DNA of 64,000 nucleotides from Paralithodes platypus (GCA_032716605.1 CM064480.1:24806969-24870968); one strand, 5' to 3'. Shown: positions 52,448-64,000, numbered from the stretch's first letter. Notes: generated by a model from the sequence alone, not told the origin. Translations and numbers: made by a program.

Positions 52448-55307
52448 ACGAGTGAAGCGTCGGGAGGCAGAAAAAAGATATATGGAATTCCACTAGTTCC
52501 AGTCCTCCAACAATGCGTCTGGACACCCTGCCGGAGTCAGTCCCCGGCAGGTTAAGTAGAGAGGGAGTTTGTGGTTCTCCTCGGATGCGAATAGATCCAC
52601 TTGTGGACGGTACGGCTCTGCAATCATCTTGTTGAAGATGCTTTGCTTGATTGTCCATTCTACTTTGGTGCTCTGTCGCCGGGACAGCGCGTCTGCCCAG
52701 ACGTTCGCTACGCCTGGGAGGTATGATGCATGAAGATGAATGCTCAGCTCTTCGGCCAGAGCAAAAATCTTCTCTGACAACTCTAGCAACTTCCGAGACC
52801 TCGTTGACCCTTGCTTTTGAATGCAGTGCACCGCATTCAAATTGTCCATTCGAAAAGCTACTGATTTCCCCCGCAAGGAGGAGCCGTGAGTTTGAAGGAA
52901 AAACAAAGGGACTAAAAGCTCTTGCTCGTTGATATGACAATTCTCGGTTTGGGACCAAAGACCTTGACCTTGATGGTCTAGGTTCGACTGATAACCCCAG
53001 CCTATTGTCCCTGAAGCATCTGTGTCTACCCATACCGTAGGTGGGGGAGAAACCCACGTCATTATTGAGTGCAATATTTCTCTCCTCGCCCAGACCGACA
53101 GTAAGTTGTGAATTAATGGAGGAGTTTTCCACAATTTTCCCGCCGGCAATAGCGGGAAATATTTGTTTCCTTCCAAGATTAATCTCTTTACTTTCAACCG
53201 GCCCAACTTTACAGTTAGTTAAATCCAGTTGAGAGAGCCGACAAGAGACTCCCATGTCCTTCTCGTCGTGTTCAGACTGTACATACACATACATACATAA
53301 AATTTTAAGACTGAGTGTTCCACACATAAGTGCAGTTTCAGTCTCTTGTCCTAATGGCGGCGTTCCAGGCAACCCTGTTAAGGGCTGCTTCACTTGTCAA
53401 GTTCTTGGATTTGAAATCGGCGCGTATAGTCCGATCCCAGGTCTTCCTCGGTCAACCCCTTGGTGCAGCTCCCTCCACAATCACAGACCTGCATTTTTTC
53501 ACCCTATTTTGTTCATCCATTCTCTTCACAAGTCCATACCATCCCAGTCTACTTGTACGCATCACCTCGCTAATACTCTTTATACCTAAACGTCTCCTCA
53601 GCTCAACATTTGTTATTCTATCCTGTAGCCTGGCCCCACACATCCATCTCACCATTCTCATCTCATTACGCTCCATTCTGTTGACATCCTCTACTTTAAC
53701 GGCCAATGTTTCTGAGGCATACGTCATTGCACTTCTAACACATGAGGCATACACCTTTCCCTTCAGGGAGAGAGGCATTCTTTTCATGGTCAGAATTGGC
53801 ATCAATTCTCTGAACTTCCCCCAGCCACACCTAATTCTAGCAACAGTGGCAGCCTCGGCCCCACCACCGGCAGAGATGGTATCTCCTAGGTAACAAAACT
53901 TGTTCACCAGCTCCAATGAATCATTTCCAAAATTTACAGCCACAGGATCATCACTTAACACAAGCTCGCCTTTGCACACTACGCACTCAAAGGGCCCCTT
54001 TATTCTACTACAGTTCTTACTCCCATGGTGTACCGAACATCGACAGATGCTACATTGAATTGAGTTAACGCCCACTCTCTTTCCACACACTGCACATGGG
54101 TATGCACCGCTCTTTTCCACATTGCCTCGTCTCAATCTACAATGCATAACCTTGGTTTTGTTAATATTGACTCTTAAACCCTTGCTCGCCATGCCCTCTC
54201 TTCACTCTCTGAATTTGGACTCAGCATCTTGCATACTGTCAGCTATTAGGACTAAATCGTCTGCATTAACAGTTCCAACGTGAGTCCGCCTCTAAAAATT
54301 CTAGACAGTGCCTCCAAGACCATAATAAAGAGGAGGGGGCTTAACAATGAACCCTGATGGACTCCAACACGCACTGCGAACTCATCACTCAGTACAATTA
54401 GGTAAATACACCCTTCACCCTCACCGCACTTCGCGAATCCTCATACATCTTCATTAGCACACTGTGGAGAAACACAAACAATTTCTTTTGAAATCTGTTG
54501 CGGTTGTCCACACTCTGACTGAGAGTAAGGTTGGCTGTGTCCCAGACCAGCCCTATCCACTGAATTACCCGTGTGGGAACAAGATGTGACTTTGCCAAGT
54601 TGGCCTTGAACCCTAGGGTTTGTACATGATTGATAATGTGATTGACATGGATTTTGCATAAACTCTGACTCCACCACTACCAGCCAATCGTCCAGGTACC
54701 ACAACACCTTGATCCCCTGATCTAACATTGGCAAGAGGGCCTGACGGACTAATTTCGTGAATATTCTCGGTGCCAGGTTCAACCCGAATGGCATTCTTTG
54801 AATGACATAAGTCTCTTGCCTGATCCTCAAGGCGAGGAATTTCTGGAACCTTTTGTTGATAGGGACATGCCAATAGGCTTCTGTCAGGTCTAACGAGCAC
54901 ATCCAACCTTGTGGTGGAAGTGTTAGCCTGATGTGATTCACAGTGAGCATCCTGAAGGGTGAATTGTGAATGTGGTTGTTCAAACACGATAGGTCGACTA
55001 CTAGTCGCATTTGAACACTGTCCCTCTTTGGCACGAGAAAATGTCTGGACGTGAAAACAGGGAAAGTTGGATCGACCGGGACAATGACATACTTGGTGAT
55101 AATTTTCTGGACTAGTGACTCCACCTCTAAATAAACATGATCGACTTCTCGAGTCTGACGTAAACGAGGTCGTCGGAGCCACCGCCAGGTGATGCCCTTG
55201 CGTACTACTGTCCGTGCCCAAGTTCGCCGGGGCCAGGCCCAGTGACGCGCCCGGAATGACCCAGTTACTTGACTGGGCCTGTCCGGCGGAACTACCCTCG
55301 AATCCAA
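52237..55307 (-). pseudogene. DIRS B reverse transcriptase/RNase H/methyltransferase-like gene, split by a LINE
   Basis: Frame 55,307-54,471 has LVVDLSCLNNH, CSLDLTEAYWHV, RMPFGLNLAPRIF and the catalytic YLDD. After the LINE, frame 53,206-52,493 holds RNase H (VWVDTDASGTIGWGY, EQELLVPLF, RMDNLNAVH, WADALSRRQ) and the start of the methyltransferase-like part (VDLFASEENHK). A frame change near 52,480 leads to 52,449-52,237 (LLPAQVWYHQL). Protein similarity to A1 is high throughout. The alternative +2 frame is also open over most of this stretch. Confidence 0.9.
53281..54470 (-). mobile_element. LINE fragment with an embedded cysteine-rich finger
   Basis: It interrupts the RT gene of DIRS B with a 5-base target duplication ACTGT (53,276-53,280 and 54,471-54,475) and a GTAT-type tail at its 3' end. 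The start has DEFAVRVGVHQGSLLSPL-like and ADDLVLIADS readings. The 246-residue frame 54,192-53,452 follows, with a finger of CAVC-x-CSIC-x-HHGSK-x-CVVC type (about residues 31-75), then LVNKFCYLGDTIS and MTYASETLAVK. The cysteine-rich insert after the RT palm resembles a PHD/RING-like fold. Clade uncertain. Confidence 0.8.
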
Positions 55308-57870
55308 CTTGCCCTCGATAGGCCCCGGGAGAGAGAGTTTGAATAGCTAGTTTTTTGCTGGTAGTGGGGTAGGGGTAGACGGTTGACTGGTTTTGGCCGG
55401 TGTCGCTCCCCGACCTGACTTGTGTTGTGACTTATTCTTATTGTGCCACTTGCCTGAATGTTTTCCCTGTTTAGGCTTGTGCTGAGTACCTCCCTGTGCT
55501 GGGGGAGACATGGGGCCCTGAAAGGGCTGCTTAGCACCAGTAGGTTTGATTTACCTCCGCCTTTAGGTTTGGAGTATGGTTTCTTAAAGTTCTCTTTCCT
55601 AGCTTGGGAAGTACTCGGCTGCAAGCTGTCAACCATATTATACACTGCCTTCCAAGTCTCAAGGTTTAGCGAAGAGGCAGTTAACACAGGGAAAAGGTTA
55701 CCCGGCGACCAATGTCGTCCGGTAACTTCTTTACCATATACACTCTTAAGTCCTGACGTTCACGAACAGTCTCCAACAAGGCTATTCGGATGTCACCCAA
55801 GGACTGGATGGAATTCTGTAAAAGAAGCCGCCGGGATAGTTCGGTGACCTTCCTTACATTCTGGTCAGAAATAGCGGCTATTTGGGGGCTCAAAATAATT
55901 GTGAAAATAGTCTAAACGCTTTATTTCTCAATTTAAAATCTCTGTCTAAGTGTGCTGGAGGGGGAAGGGGGGGTAGAAAAGGGTTCCTGCAAGTCATAGA
56001 GAGACAGTATTGGAGCTGACAGGAATTCAAAAAGAGCAGGGGACACCCCTCGGGCTTTATTGATAGGCATTGAGAACCAAATGTGGTTATTCTGAGGTAT
56101 TTGGTGGGAGGATTTTGACGTGATATTAGCTGCAAACTGTTGCGCCTCAGCCTCCCAGTCCACCCACGGGCCTAGACCTACCTGCCCCACCTGCAGAACT
56201 GGATTGTGAGACTGATCTAGAACCGGAGTTGTATCCGACTCCGGCGTTAGCGTATCGAGCGATTTAATATCGTTCACGCCGTCAGACTTCGTCCAATCAG
56301 CAAAGAGTCGTGCAGAGGAGGCAGGAGGTAATGCCGGAGTAGCAGAATACACAAAAAATTCAGGTGAATAAACATAGGAATAGCTTTGATAGTTACATCC
56401 AATAAATGACCATGTGCATCTTTGGCCCTCAGCTTCTTACTCTTACTCATCTCTATTACCCACTCACTAGTGACTGGGATCTCCCCCGATATGGTTGCCT
56501 GTGCAATGCTCGGGTTTTTTTGCTATGACTTGAATTCACGAGCAGTCGGGACCATAAAAAAAGGCATAGGGCCTTTTCTATGGGGAAGTTTATCAAGAGG
56601 AGGGGGAGTAATGTCTGTTATAACACGAACATTGGCGGTTGTTAATGAGGCGGGCACTGCCTTGCCACTCGCCGTAGTGTACGCCAGGATGACGTTAAGA
56701 GGGGGAAGTGACATATTAGGTGGCACAACTCTGGTTGGCTCTAGAGGCCGCACAATTGAACCTATCGGGGGAGCTCCCGGCATAGCTGTGGGAGTACCTT
56801 GAGATTTTGGAACATTGTATTGGTGCATAACCTTGTGTAAAATAAAATCGAGATCATCAGTTGTTATACATTTACTATGAGAACCTTTTGAAGATTCTGA
56901 CCCCACTTCAGACCCTTCCTCAGTATGTCTGGGTTATGCTGAGGACAGTTCAATGTCCTCCGGCTCATCCTGCACTTCTAAAAGTTCCGACGGTTGTTGC
57001 CGCAGTTCAGACCCTTGACCATTCACAGGCCATACTAAGTCAGGGACCGATGAAGGGATGGTCTCAATAATATCACTGTCCCTAACATCCTGAAAACGAA
57101 CACTGGGTTCCACATTTGAGGGTTCAGACTGTCTCCATACACTGCGTCCCTGATCGGAAGGAGGTTGGGAATCTGGTATCACTTGACTCACCTGGGAACT
57201 GTCATAGTCGTGGTGTCTGCAGGTCGTATAGCCACGGTATTGTTCAGATAACACTCTTTGTGAAACTATAGGAGGCCTACTCACTGGCAAATTTAAGTTC
57301 AATTTTGGGATAGCAATTGTACCTCCTGAGGTATACCTAAAGACTCCCTAGATTCCTCCCTGGGAGTTGACTCAGTCCCCTCCGTCCCTACCTCCGAGCT
57401 GCCAGATTGGACGTTAGACAATGTGGAGGTAGAGGTGTAGGGGAGTGGCCGTGACTCCGGCGTTAGCCGGTGCCGGGGGGGGGGGGGGGCCTTACTTGAG
57501 TCACTACTATCCCTGCTGCTCACTAACTCTTTTGATTGAATTTTAGGTTTTGCTTTAGATTTAGAAGTAGACTTAGCTGGCGTTAATTTTAGAACTGGCG
57601 ACTTCATTACTAAGTGCTCCCAGAGTGCTTCATCGTCGCAATGTAAAGCCTTATGGGCAATGTCTTTTGCATAGGCATTGAAAATGCTTAATTTCTTTAA
57701 GTGCTACTTGACACGAATGATCTTTTTTACCAAATAATGCAGAACGTAGTTCAGAACAAATGGAACACTTCTTAGAAACCCAAATGCCCCATAATCTATA
57801 GAGGCATTTTACACAGAGTTTATGTGCAAAAACTGGGATAAGAGAGCAAGTAGGTGTAGCACAGAGATTG
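55292..57870 (-). pseudogene. gag: DIRS B Gag-like gene, fragmented
   Basis: The fragments in order are: the N-terminal cysteine cluster near 57,850-57,720 (PVFAHKLCVKC, then CSIC), 57,607-57,299 (Ser/Lys-rich), 57,302-56,934, 56,906-56,523 (ANVRVITDITPPPLDK), 56,352-55,933 (GLGPWVDWEAEAQQF) and 55,893-55,292. Segments align with A1 Gag along its length. The strongly Arg/Ser-repetitive stretch of A1 is reduced here to Ser/Lys-rich sequence. Frameshifts and stops break it. Confidence 0.8.
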
Positions 57871-57907
57871 ACTAGAGGGATGATGGAGCTAAAAAAAAAA
57901 AAAAAAA

Positions 57908-59287
57908 CGCCAGGATCGGCCCCTTCCCCTGCCGACCTGTGCTGCTACTGATGTGGTGTGATCTGGAAATAGAAAATTTCCAGGAATCAATGCTCATAAG
58001 GATAAACCGAGAGGTACACACAGGCTGGAGGAGGAGGTGGTAGGGGCAAGGAACATCCATATTTTCAAGAAAAAATTGGATGAAAGTAGACTGAGAGACG
58101 GGACAACACGAGCTTAGCTCAACTCCTGTAAACTACAATTAGGTAAATTAGGTAAATAAATAAATACCATAACACCCACAAATACGCCGGAATATTATCT
58201 GTAGACCAACCGCTACTCTAACCTTCCGCTGTACTTGTATGCGAAAAAACCTTGAAGGTTTCTTTCGTCTTTTGAACTGCTTACCTGTGACAAAGTGTCA
58301 CCGGCCCATATGAACCTTGTCAATTAACTATTGTATCGTCTATTAGGACCTGAGGGATAGTCAATTTTCTCACTGGACTGTTCCGCCAGGCGTTATAAGT
58401 CAATCATGCCGCGTGAGGCTATCAGTCTGGGCGAGTTCACTCGGCCGGGCCAAGATACTTCCCTTAGGAATCTGAATTTCCGACGGAAGTCTAGTGGTAC
58501 CGCACACCACGCCGGGTTATTTGGTTAATTCCTTTCTCGCCTGCAAGGCGAGTATCCGGCATCTATACACAGAAAGATCGCCGGAAGAAAAAAACGAACT
58601 TTTGGAGGTACCGACTTATCTGAGAAAGTCAGCCACCCCCAAAAAAAACACACCAATCAGTCAGAACGTCTCCTGACACCCTGTTAACTTGTCTAATATC
58701 ACCACATGAAAACGAGGGTCACATCTTAGGGCTAACCATAGTATTAATTAAGCATTAAGATAATACCCCTAGCCTACTAAGAATACCCCTACTGAGGCTG
58801 GCCACGAGGCTCATAGTAATCATCACATTGAATCTGTTACTCTTACCTCTGAGATAGCAGCAGCGCGCGGAGAAAACCCCACGACCGAGGGGATGCGCAG
58901 ACACGGACTCTGGAAAGTGCCACACCACGTGTGACAACTCTTGGACCAGAGCGTCTGCTACGATAAACAAAATAATGCAACTACCTCATAGAGATGGCCT
59001 GAAGCATTGTCCTGCAGTTAAAATAGCCTCCTAACTGGTAATTAGCAAAGCTAAGGCGCAGAAACACAAACAAAAACACACGAGGTGCGAGGCGCCTCCA
59101 CATAATACCCTAATTTAACACTTTCCTGCGGGCATACCAATGGGGCTGCCTGTTCTAGCTAGTCTAAACCTATTCTATTACAACACAGATATATACAAAT
59201 GAGCAAAAGACTCACTAGAGTTGAGCGAACGAAGAATAGAGCAGAGCACAGGCAGCGCACGTCTGAACAGGATGCGCGCAGGGAAAG
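57908..59287 (-). other. DIRS B leader with a LINE tail insert
   Basis: It is non-coding and is similar to the A1/A2 leader only in patches (for example the AATGCTCATAAGG block). A 150-bp LINE tail lies at 58,014-58,172. A poly(A)-like run at about 57,890-57,907 precedes the gag side. Confidence 0.6.
58014..58172 (+). mobile_element. Family E LINE 3' end, about 150 bp
   Basis: The sequence matches the 3' end of the LINE at 23,951-28,039 in reverse: it has the block GTTGAGC complement and an ACAATTAGGTAAAT tail degenerating into AAATAAAT. It is a heavily 5'-truncated insertion in the leader of DIRS B. Confidence 0.8.
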
Positions 59288-59560
59288 GAAGAAGGTATGG
59301 CGATGCTTGGTTCAGCGTCTCGGCTAGAAGCCACAAAAGACATCCACGAGCTGGAAAGCCTTAATATAACATATTTTAAGTTAATTTATATTTTTTATTT
59401 TTCACAAAGTTTTTTCGTAGTGAGTACCCAATCATAAAGACGATTCCATAAGAGAATTAGCGTTACACTTATGATGTTAGGACTCTTTCCCCTGCGGCGG
59501 GTGTTTCAAACATGCGGACCGCGGGTGCTTATACAGTACTATTAGGCATATCGTCAATGA
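59288..59560 (-). repeat. Left inverted terminal repeat of DIRS B, outer end lost
   Basis: It matches the solo repeat at 732-1060, including GCGGCGGGTGTTTC. It ends at TCGTCAATGA, after which a T-run starts. The expected outer end, present in the internal complementary region at 50,205-50,233, is missing because a LINE has inserted there. Confidence 0.85.
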
Positions 59561-60191
59561 TTTTTTTTTTTTTTTAGAAGAAAAAATACCATGGTTCTAT
59601 GCCAAGCAGCTGAAAGAGCCGTAAAACAGTTAAGAAGGGTGGATATTATTTACAGGTAAGGAGTTAATATAAAAATTGAGAAAATTTAGGAAAGGGGTAA
59701 CCCACTGAGGGAGGCGTCAGCCGTACCCAGTGTCAATAAAAAAAATTAAAAGTGGTGTACAGTGGGATCACCTATCTCGATGGGTATTGGGACCGAAAAA
59801 AGCAATCGAGATTAGAAATATCGAGATGCGAAGTTAACTTCTTATGGGGAAAAATACAATAGGGACCAGCGAGTCGGCAAGTAACCCCTATCAAATCTGA
59901 CAATCACCACTTTTGACCCAGTAACTTGTACTTACGATCGCCAACCAGCTCCATTAACCCCCTTTTTACTCAATCTGGATCAATATATGTGTATCTTATG
60001 ACTCCCTAACCCTTCATCTACAACTACAGTACATCTACAATATTCCATGTACTGTAATTGATCAATAAAACAAAGCATCTTCACTTGAACAAAAACAAAA
60101 GTCGACTGGTGATCAACATGTGTTGTATCATAAGGCTACAAGTTGCTAAAATGGCCGCAAATCTACCGACTTCAATACATTTTCCATGGTA

Positions 60192-60515
60192 CAGTAAAAT
60201 TCCGCTAATCCGGAGGCTGAAACCTCGGAATGCCCGATACCTCGGAAGGTTTTTTCCCCAAAAATATATTTTTTTTTTCCCAAAATATAAATAAATACAC
60301 CACCGGAACTTCACCGCACTGCCTCTACACCACCGGAACTTTACCGCACTGCACAGGTAGGCAACGAAATATGCCCTTTTAAAATTATTCTGATTAATTA
60401 TTAATTTGTACGTGTTTTAGGGCCATTTTTATGTATAAATCTGATACCTCGGAAAATCTGCTAATCCGGAAGTCCCGCGGTCCCCTGACTTCCGAATTAA
60501 AAGAATTTTTTACTG
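60192..60515. mobile_element. TA-flanked MITE, 324 bp
   Basis: It is flanked by TA (60,190-60,191; 60,516-60,517). The left end is CAGTAAAATTCCGCTAATCC, and the reverse-complemented right end is CAGTAAAAAATTCTTTTAAT followed by TCGGAAG. ATACCTCGGAA and CTAATCCGGA occur near both ends in opposite orientation. No ORF. The end resembles that of Drosophila pogo. Confidence 0.82.
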
Positions 60516-60706
60516 TATAAAGATTTATGAAGTTTTCTTTTGTCTTTACTATTATTATATATTAGATTTTCCTCATACAAATATTAATGTATATTAAAAC
60601 ATGGTAAAGTAATTTATATTACTACGTAAATGAAAGCGGCAGAGATGAGTCAGGTTAGACTACCGCTCGAAAACGATCGATACTATACGCTAGCGGTACA
60701 TTAGTA

Positions 60707-62200
60707 CAGTCCATCCTCCTATAACGCGAGTTTAGGGGCGGCACTGCGCCTCGTGTTGTAGGAATAACACTTTAAATGGAGATAATTATATATGGGACTG
60801 GGCCCCCAATTTTGCCGCTTTTCCGTATTTTTTTAGCTTAATAAATATATAGGCTAGGCTATACAACTTCCATTTCATCGGAATAACATTCACCGCCAAG
60901 CATAGTCACAGCTGGGGTTTGTTGTTGTTTCGTGGACAAAATCTAACCAAACGTACTGTCCGACATTAATTTATTATCAACAATTGGATATTCGTTACTG
61001 TGGGCTCTTATTACTCTACAGTCCTCCCTCGGGTAGCGCGGGTATATCGTACTGGGACCGCGCCGCGCTACGCAAACACGCGCTACACAAAGCAAAGAAC
61101 TTATGGGATTAATTCTATTGGTTCTGGCCACTTCCCCAAAGTCCCCTTTTTGACCCATTTACCACCCGATTTATCTATTTATTTGTCAGTATTATTACGT
61201 TGGCAACATACCTTCATACTAGGGGTCAATAATATATCCAATTAAGACCATTGGTATTATGAAATGCCATTTATTTGACACAAAAACAATGCTGCTCAGC
61301 TGTAGTACAACAATAACAAACCACATGTCATCTGCGTGAGAGGCAGGCGGCGGCAGCTTGGCTAAACTTGCCAACAATCTACCGCCTTCATTAGAGTTAT
61401 AGTTTAATGTATTTTCTTTGGCCTTTACTATTGTAAATATTATTTGGTAAAATTAAATTCAATTCCATAGAGTAAATTATAATAACATTTATTGCATACA
61501 GAAATAACTCGGGTTTAGACATAGCCACACAAGAACAACACACACAAACTGACTCAACAATAACACACGGAAAATCAGCTGACGAATCTCGGTGTTTCAA
61601 ATTAACTTGCATTGAAAGTATATTCGTCGTATAAGGCCATCCATGGTTTTGGAGGGTTTTGGAGGTTTATAAATGTCTTATACACGCCGGTATATACGGG
61701 TCTGACGAGTCTGCCGACAGATGCCGACAGATGCCGAGAGATGCCGACCAGCCGCCACCCGCCACGAGCGCTACATAAACAAAGCGTGTTAGATGCTGAC
61801 TCGGCACATTTGGGGTACCCGTGTTAGAGCAAAACCGCACTGTCCAAAGCCGCGCTACCCGAGGGAGGACTGTACTTCCTAATAATAGGCAAGTCAATTA
61901 TAAGATCATGTTTGGATAAACAAATATACCGAATTAAATTACTGTAGAATGAAGAAACAGTAAGTTGAGTGAGATGTTTCAGCTTTCCGTCAACCCAGCT
62001 CCGAAGCTCTCTTGCCGTCGCGCTGTAGGTGGGGGGGGTCGCGCAGTAAGAGGAGGCACCAGATTTGAAGCACTCGGCAAGGCCATTTCGCGTTATATGT
62101 TTTCGGCTCGGGTTATAAGAGGTTTAGGTAATTCGGGACCCCCCCCTCGTGTTGAAGGAGGATCGCGTTGTAGGAGCTTGTGTTATAGGAGGATGGACTG
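60707..62200. mobile_element. TA-flanked DNA transposon, inner element
   Basis: It is flanked by TA (60,705-60,706; 62,201-62,202). Both ends begin CAGTCCATCCTCCTATAAC, matching for 19 bases. CGCGTT and CTCGTGTTG words recur inside both ends. No transposase ORF. It lies wholly inside the outer element. Confidence 0.85.
61019..61872. mobile_element. TA-flanked DNA transposon, innermost element, 854 bp
   Basis: It is flanked by TA (61,017-61,018; 61,873-61,874). Both ends begin CAGTCCTCCCTCGGGTAGCG, identical for 20 bases or more. It lies inside the element 60,707-62,200. A short tandem run of GCCGACAGAT units is at about 61,712-61,745. No transposase ORF. Confidence 0.87.
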
Positions 62201-62511
62201 TATACAGGTAAACAAAACACAATGACTGTGAGGTTCACAAATTAATTTGGTCAAGATTACTCTGCTTATATTTGTATATAGCCTAAGCATCTAGCATCGA
62301 TATTTAGCTATCGAGATTAAAGTTTTTTCATCGAGATTCGTGATTGGGGAGAGCTTGAAGGTGGCATCGAGATGCGAAATAACGAGATGAGATTGATCGA
62401 GATGAGATTGATCGAGATGTGTGAGCCTACTGTATTGTAAAACTAAACATTGAATAAGAATACAAAAATTAAAAATATAAAAAGGGAGACAATGGATTGT
62501 AATCAAAACTA

Positions 62512-63954
62512 CTAAAGCTTGTCCAATACACCAACATCTTTGCAGAATGCAAAAATTCTGTCCGCTGAAAAGGAACAGCCCTCAAACAAGATTGCTCTCA
62601 GGCTGAGCGGTCTGCAGATATTTCCAAAGTACCTATCCCTTTGACGTTGAAAAGAAGGGCATTCTATCAGGATATGTTTAACTGTGAGGAGAACAGCACA
62701 ATCTGTACACTCCGGCTGGTTTGTCCTTTCCACGAGCTAACCATGAGTGAGTCTAGTGTGGCCAATGCGGAGGCGAGCAAGAGCAGTTTCCTCCCTACGA
62801 ACTTTGGAACAAGCTTCGTGCCAAGGTTCTACAGATGGTTTGATCTCTTTGAGCTTATCAAGGACACTGTCAGACCACTCAGCCTCCCATTTAAACAACA
62901 CAGCAGACTTAAAGAGAGGCAAATAATCACTGTAGGGCAACAGGAGGTCATCATCAAAGACAACTGCATGCTTAGCTGCAGAATCTGCAGCCTCATTACC
63001 ATGGATTCCCACATGCGCTGGTGTCCAACAGAAAGAGACCAGTTTATGTCGAGATGCAAGTGTGACCAGCCATTTCATTATCTCTGTAGGTACCGGGCTC
63101 CCACGGAATTCCCCTTGAAGGGCATCGAGAGAGCTTCTAGAATCCGAGCAAATCACGAAGGAGCTCCCCTCAAGGTTCCCAACCATCTTGAGTGCCCGTA
63201 GGATAGCGGATAATTCCACTGTAAAAATAGAGGCAATTGGCAAGAGGCGTCGGCTAAAGGGAATCCCTTCAGTCACCACTGCATACGCCGTAAAATCTAC
63301 ACTCTTAGAACCATCTGTGTACACCTTCGTTTCCTCTGCATGCTTGCTAGCATGCTGAAAAAACAAAGACCTGAAGATCGGCGCAGGTGTTTCGCCCTTC
63401 ACAATATTGTTGAGTTCTCTGCATGAATCACGGGGGAATGCTCCAAGGAGCTGGACTCTCCGCAAAATCCCAGACGGCGATCCCCTCAGGCAGAACTTTA
63501 CCAATGAGGTTAGCTGCAACCAAACCAAAGGGTTTCCATGCTGAGCGGTCGTGAAAAAGACCCTCAGCTGAGAAGAGTATGCGGCAGATAGGATGGTTAG
63601 GATGTTGCTTGCACTTTAGATAGTGTTTCATGAGGAGGTACTGCCTGCGGAACTTCAAAGGTAAGACCCCAGCTTCCACACATAGACTGCCTGTCCTAGA
63701 CGACTTGAAGGCACCAATGCTAAGGCGAATGCCAAGATGAAGTACTGGATCAAGCATCTGAAGTACCTTTGGTTTGGCCAGGCTTGACAAGCAAAATCAA
63801 GCTTCGACTGGATGAAAGCTGTGTAGAGTTGTAGTAGCACCTTTCTATCAGCACCCCAAGACGTATGAGCCAAACGCTTGACGACATTCATTGAGCGATA
63901 GCATCGGGCCTTTAGATCTTTTATGTGCGGTAACCATGACAAACGACAATCCAA
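62512..63954 (-). pseudogene. I-like LINE ORF2 C-terminal half with RNase H, frameshifted
   Basis: Frames 63,954-63,655 and 63,790-63,428 hold the RT thumb region (MDCRLSWLPHIKDLKAR, KLDFACQAWP). Frame 63,528-62,737 (263 residues) is an RNase H: YTDGSK (Asp), FTVELSAILRAL (Glu), CSDSRSSLDAL (Asp) and HVGIHGNEAADSAAK (last Asp), so the four active-site acids are present. A frame change near 62,735 leads to 62,733-62,512, with a zinc-knuckle-like CTDC-x-KHILIECP. RNase H at this place is typical of I and Jockey-like clades. The 5' part lies beyond the window. Confidence 0.87.
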
Positions 63955-64000
63955 AATAACACCTAGGAACCGAACTTCATCCTTGAACTGAATGGGTTCA

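Larger units (their letters stand above)
50035..59560 (-). mobile_element. DIRS retrotransposon copy B, decayed, diverged subfamily
   Basis: The order on the minus strand is terminal repeat, leader, gag-like, RT/RNase H, recombinase and internal complementary region, as in A1. Protein-level similarity to A1 is clear, but many bases differ, the terminal repeats differ and frames are broken. Its right terminal repeat is missing and its left end is cut by a LINE poly(A) run at 59,561. It contains three further LINE pieces (50,280-50,785; 53,281-54,470; 58,014-58,172). Confidence 0.9.
59760..62432. mobile_element. TA-flanked DNA transposon, outer element (pogo/Tc1-mariner-like)
   Basis: It is flanked by TA (59,758-59,759; 62,433-62,434) and begins CAGTGGGATCACCTATCTCG. 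Its reverse-complemented right end begins CAGTAGGCTCACACATCTCG. The inner sides of both ends repeat ATCTCGAT-like words (CGAGATGCGAA at both sides). No transposase ORF is visible, so it is non-autonomous. It contains three further elements of the same general build. Confidence 0.8.
59561..64000 (-). mobile_element. I-like LINE with RNase H, runs off the window; poly(A) end in DIRS B
   Basis: The gene part (62,512-63,954) is at the right and the element reads leftwards. The T-run at 59,561-59,575 is best explained as its poly(A) tail, so the stretches 59,576-59,759 and 62,433-62,511 would be its 3' untranslated region, separated by the TA-flanked DNA transposon. This joining is an inference from position and composition; the two parts do not overlap any other copy here. 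Confidence 0.6.

Noticed and set aside
59760..62432. Hidden transposase in the TA-flanked nest
   Set aside because: No frame exceeds about 90 residues and none shows DDE or helix-turn-helix motifs; all four elements appear non-autonomous.

Overview
This window looks like transposon-dense DNA from an invertebrate animal genome. I infer a decapod crustacean from the mix of DIRS elements, CR1/L2-like, RTE-like and I-like LINEs, a tRNA-Thr-type SINE and piggyBac remnants, but nothing here fixes the species. There is no operon structure, no bacterial or organellar gene and no clear single-copy host gene. Nearly every base can be assigned to a transposable element, a fragment of one, a satellite-like repeat, or AT-rich sequence between them.

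Layout. 0-1.5 kb: an RTE-like LINE 3' end next to a lone DIRS terminal repeat. 1.5-13.4 kb: a complete DIRS retrotransposon (copy A1), whose ends can be placed from its internal complementary region; a Jockey-like LINE sits in the TA tract of its leader. 13.4-22 kb: a fold-back element with 76-bp arms, a nearly intact CR1-like LINE and an L2-like LINE. 22-30 kb: GC-rich, partly tandemly repeated DNA split by a SINE and a long LINE. 30.6-38.4 kb: a second copy of a repeat carrying a TTAA-flanked piggyBac-type MITE, a second SINE, and a piggyBac transposase pseudogene broken by three insertions. 38.5-41.9 kb: a decayed gene resembling the DUF6589 family, broken by a LINE. 42.08-42.18 kb: an assembly gap. 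42.18-49.4 kb: a second, reverse-oriented DIRS copy (A2), cut by the gap and carrying an RTE-like insertion with a 47-bp target duplication. 50-59.6 kb: a diverged, decayed DIRS copy (B). 59.6-64 kb: a LINE with an RNase H domain containing a nest of TA-flanked DNA transposons.

Functional reading. In the DIRS elements a Gag-like protein (cysteine cluster plus Arg/Ser-rich stretch), a reverse transcriptase/RNase H/methyltransferase-like polyprotein and a tyrosine recombinase would act together: the RNA is copied, the internal complementary region templates joining of the ends into a circle, and the recombinase integrates the circle without a target duplication. Copies A1 and A2 are nearly identical where they overlap, which suggests recent activity; copy B belongs to an older or separate subfamily. 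I found no CRISPR array, phage or defence island. The most unusual features are the 1.85-kb open overlap of two DIRS frames, which persists in the diverged copy, the chimeric internal complementary region, the long target duplication, and the several-layer nest at the right end.
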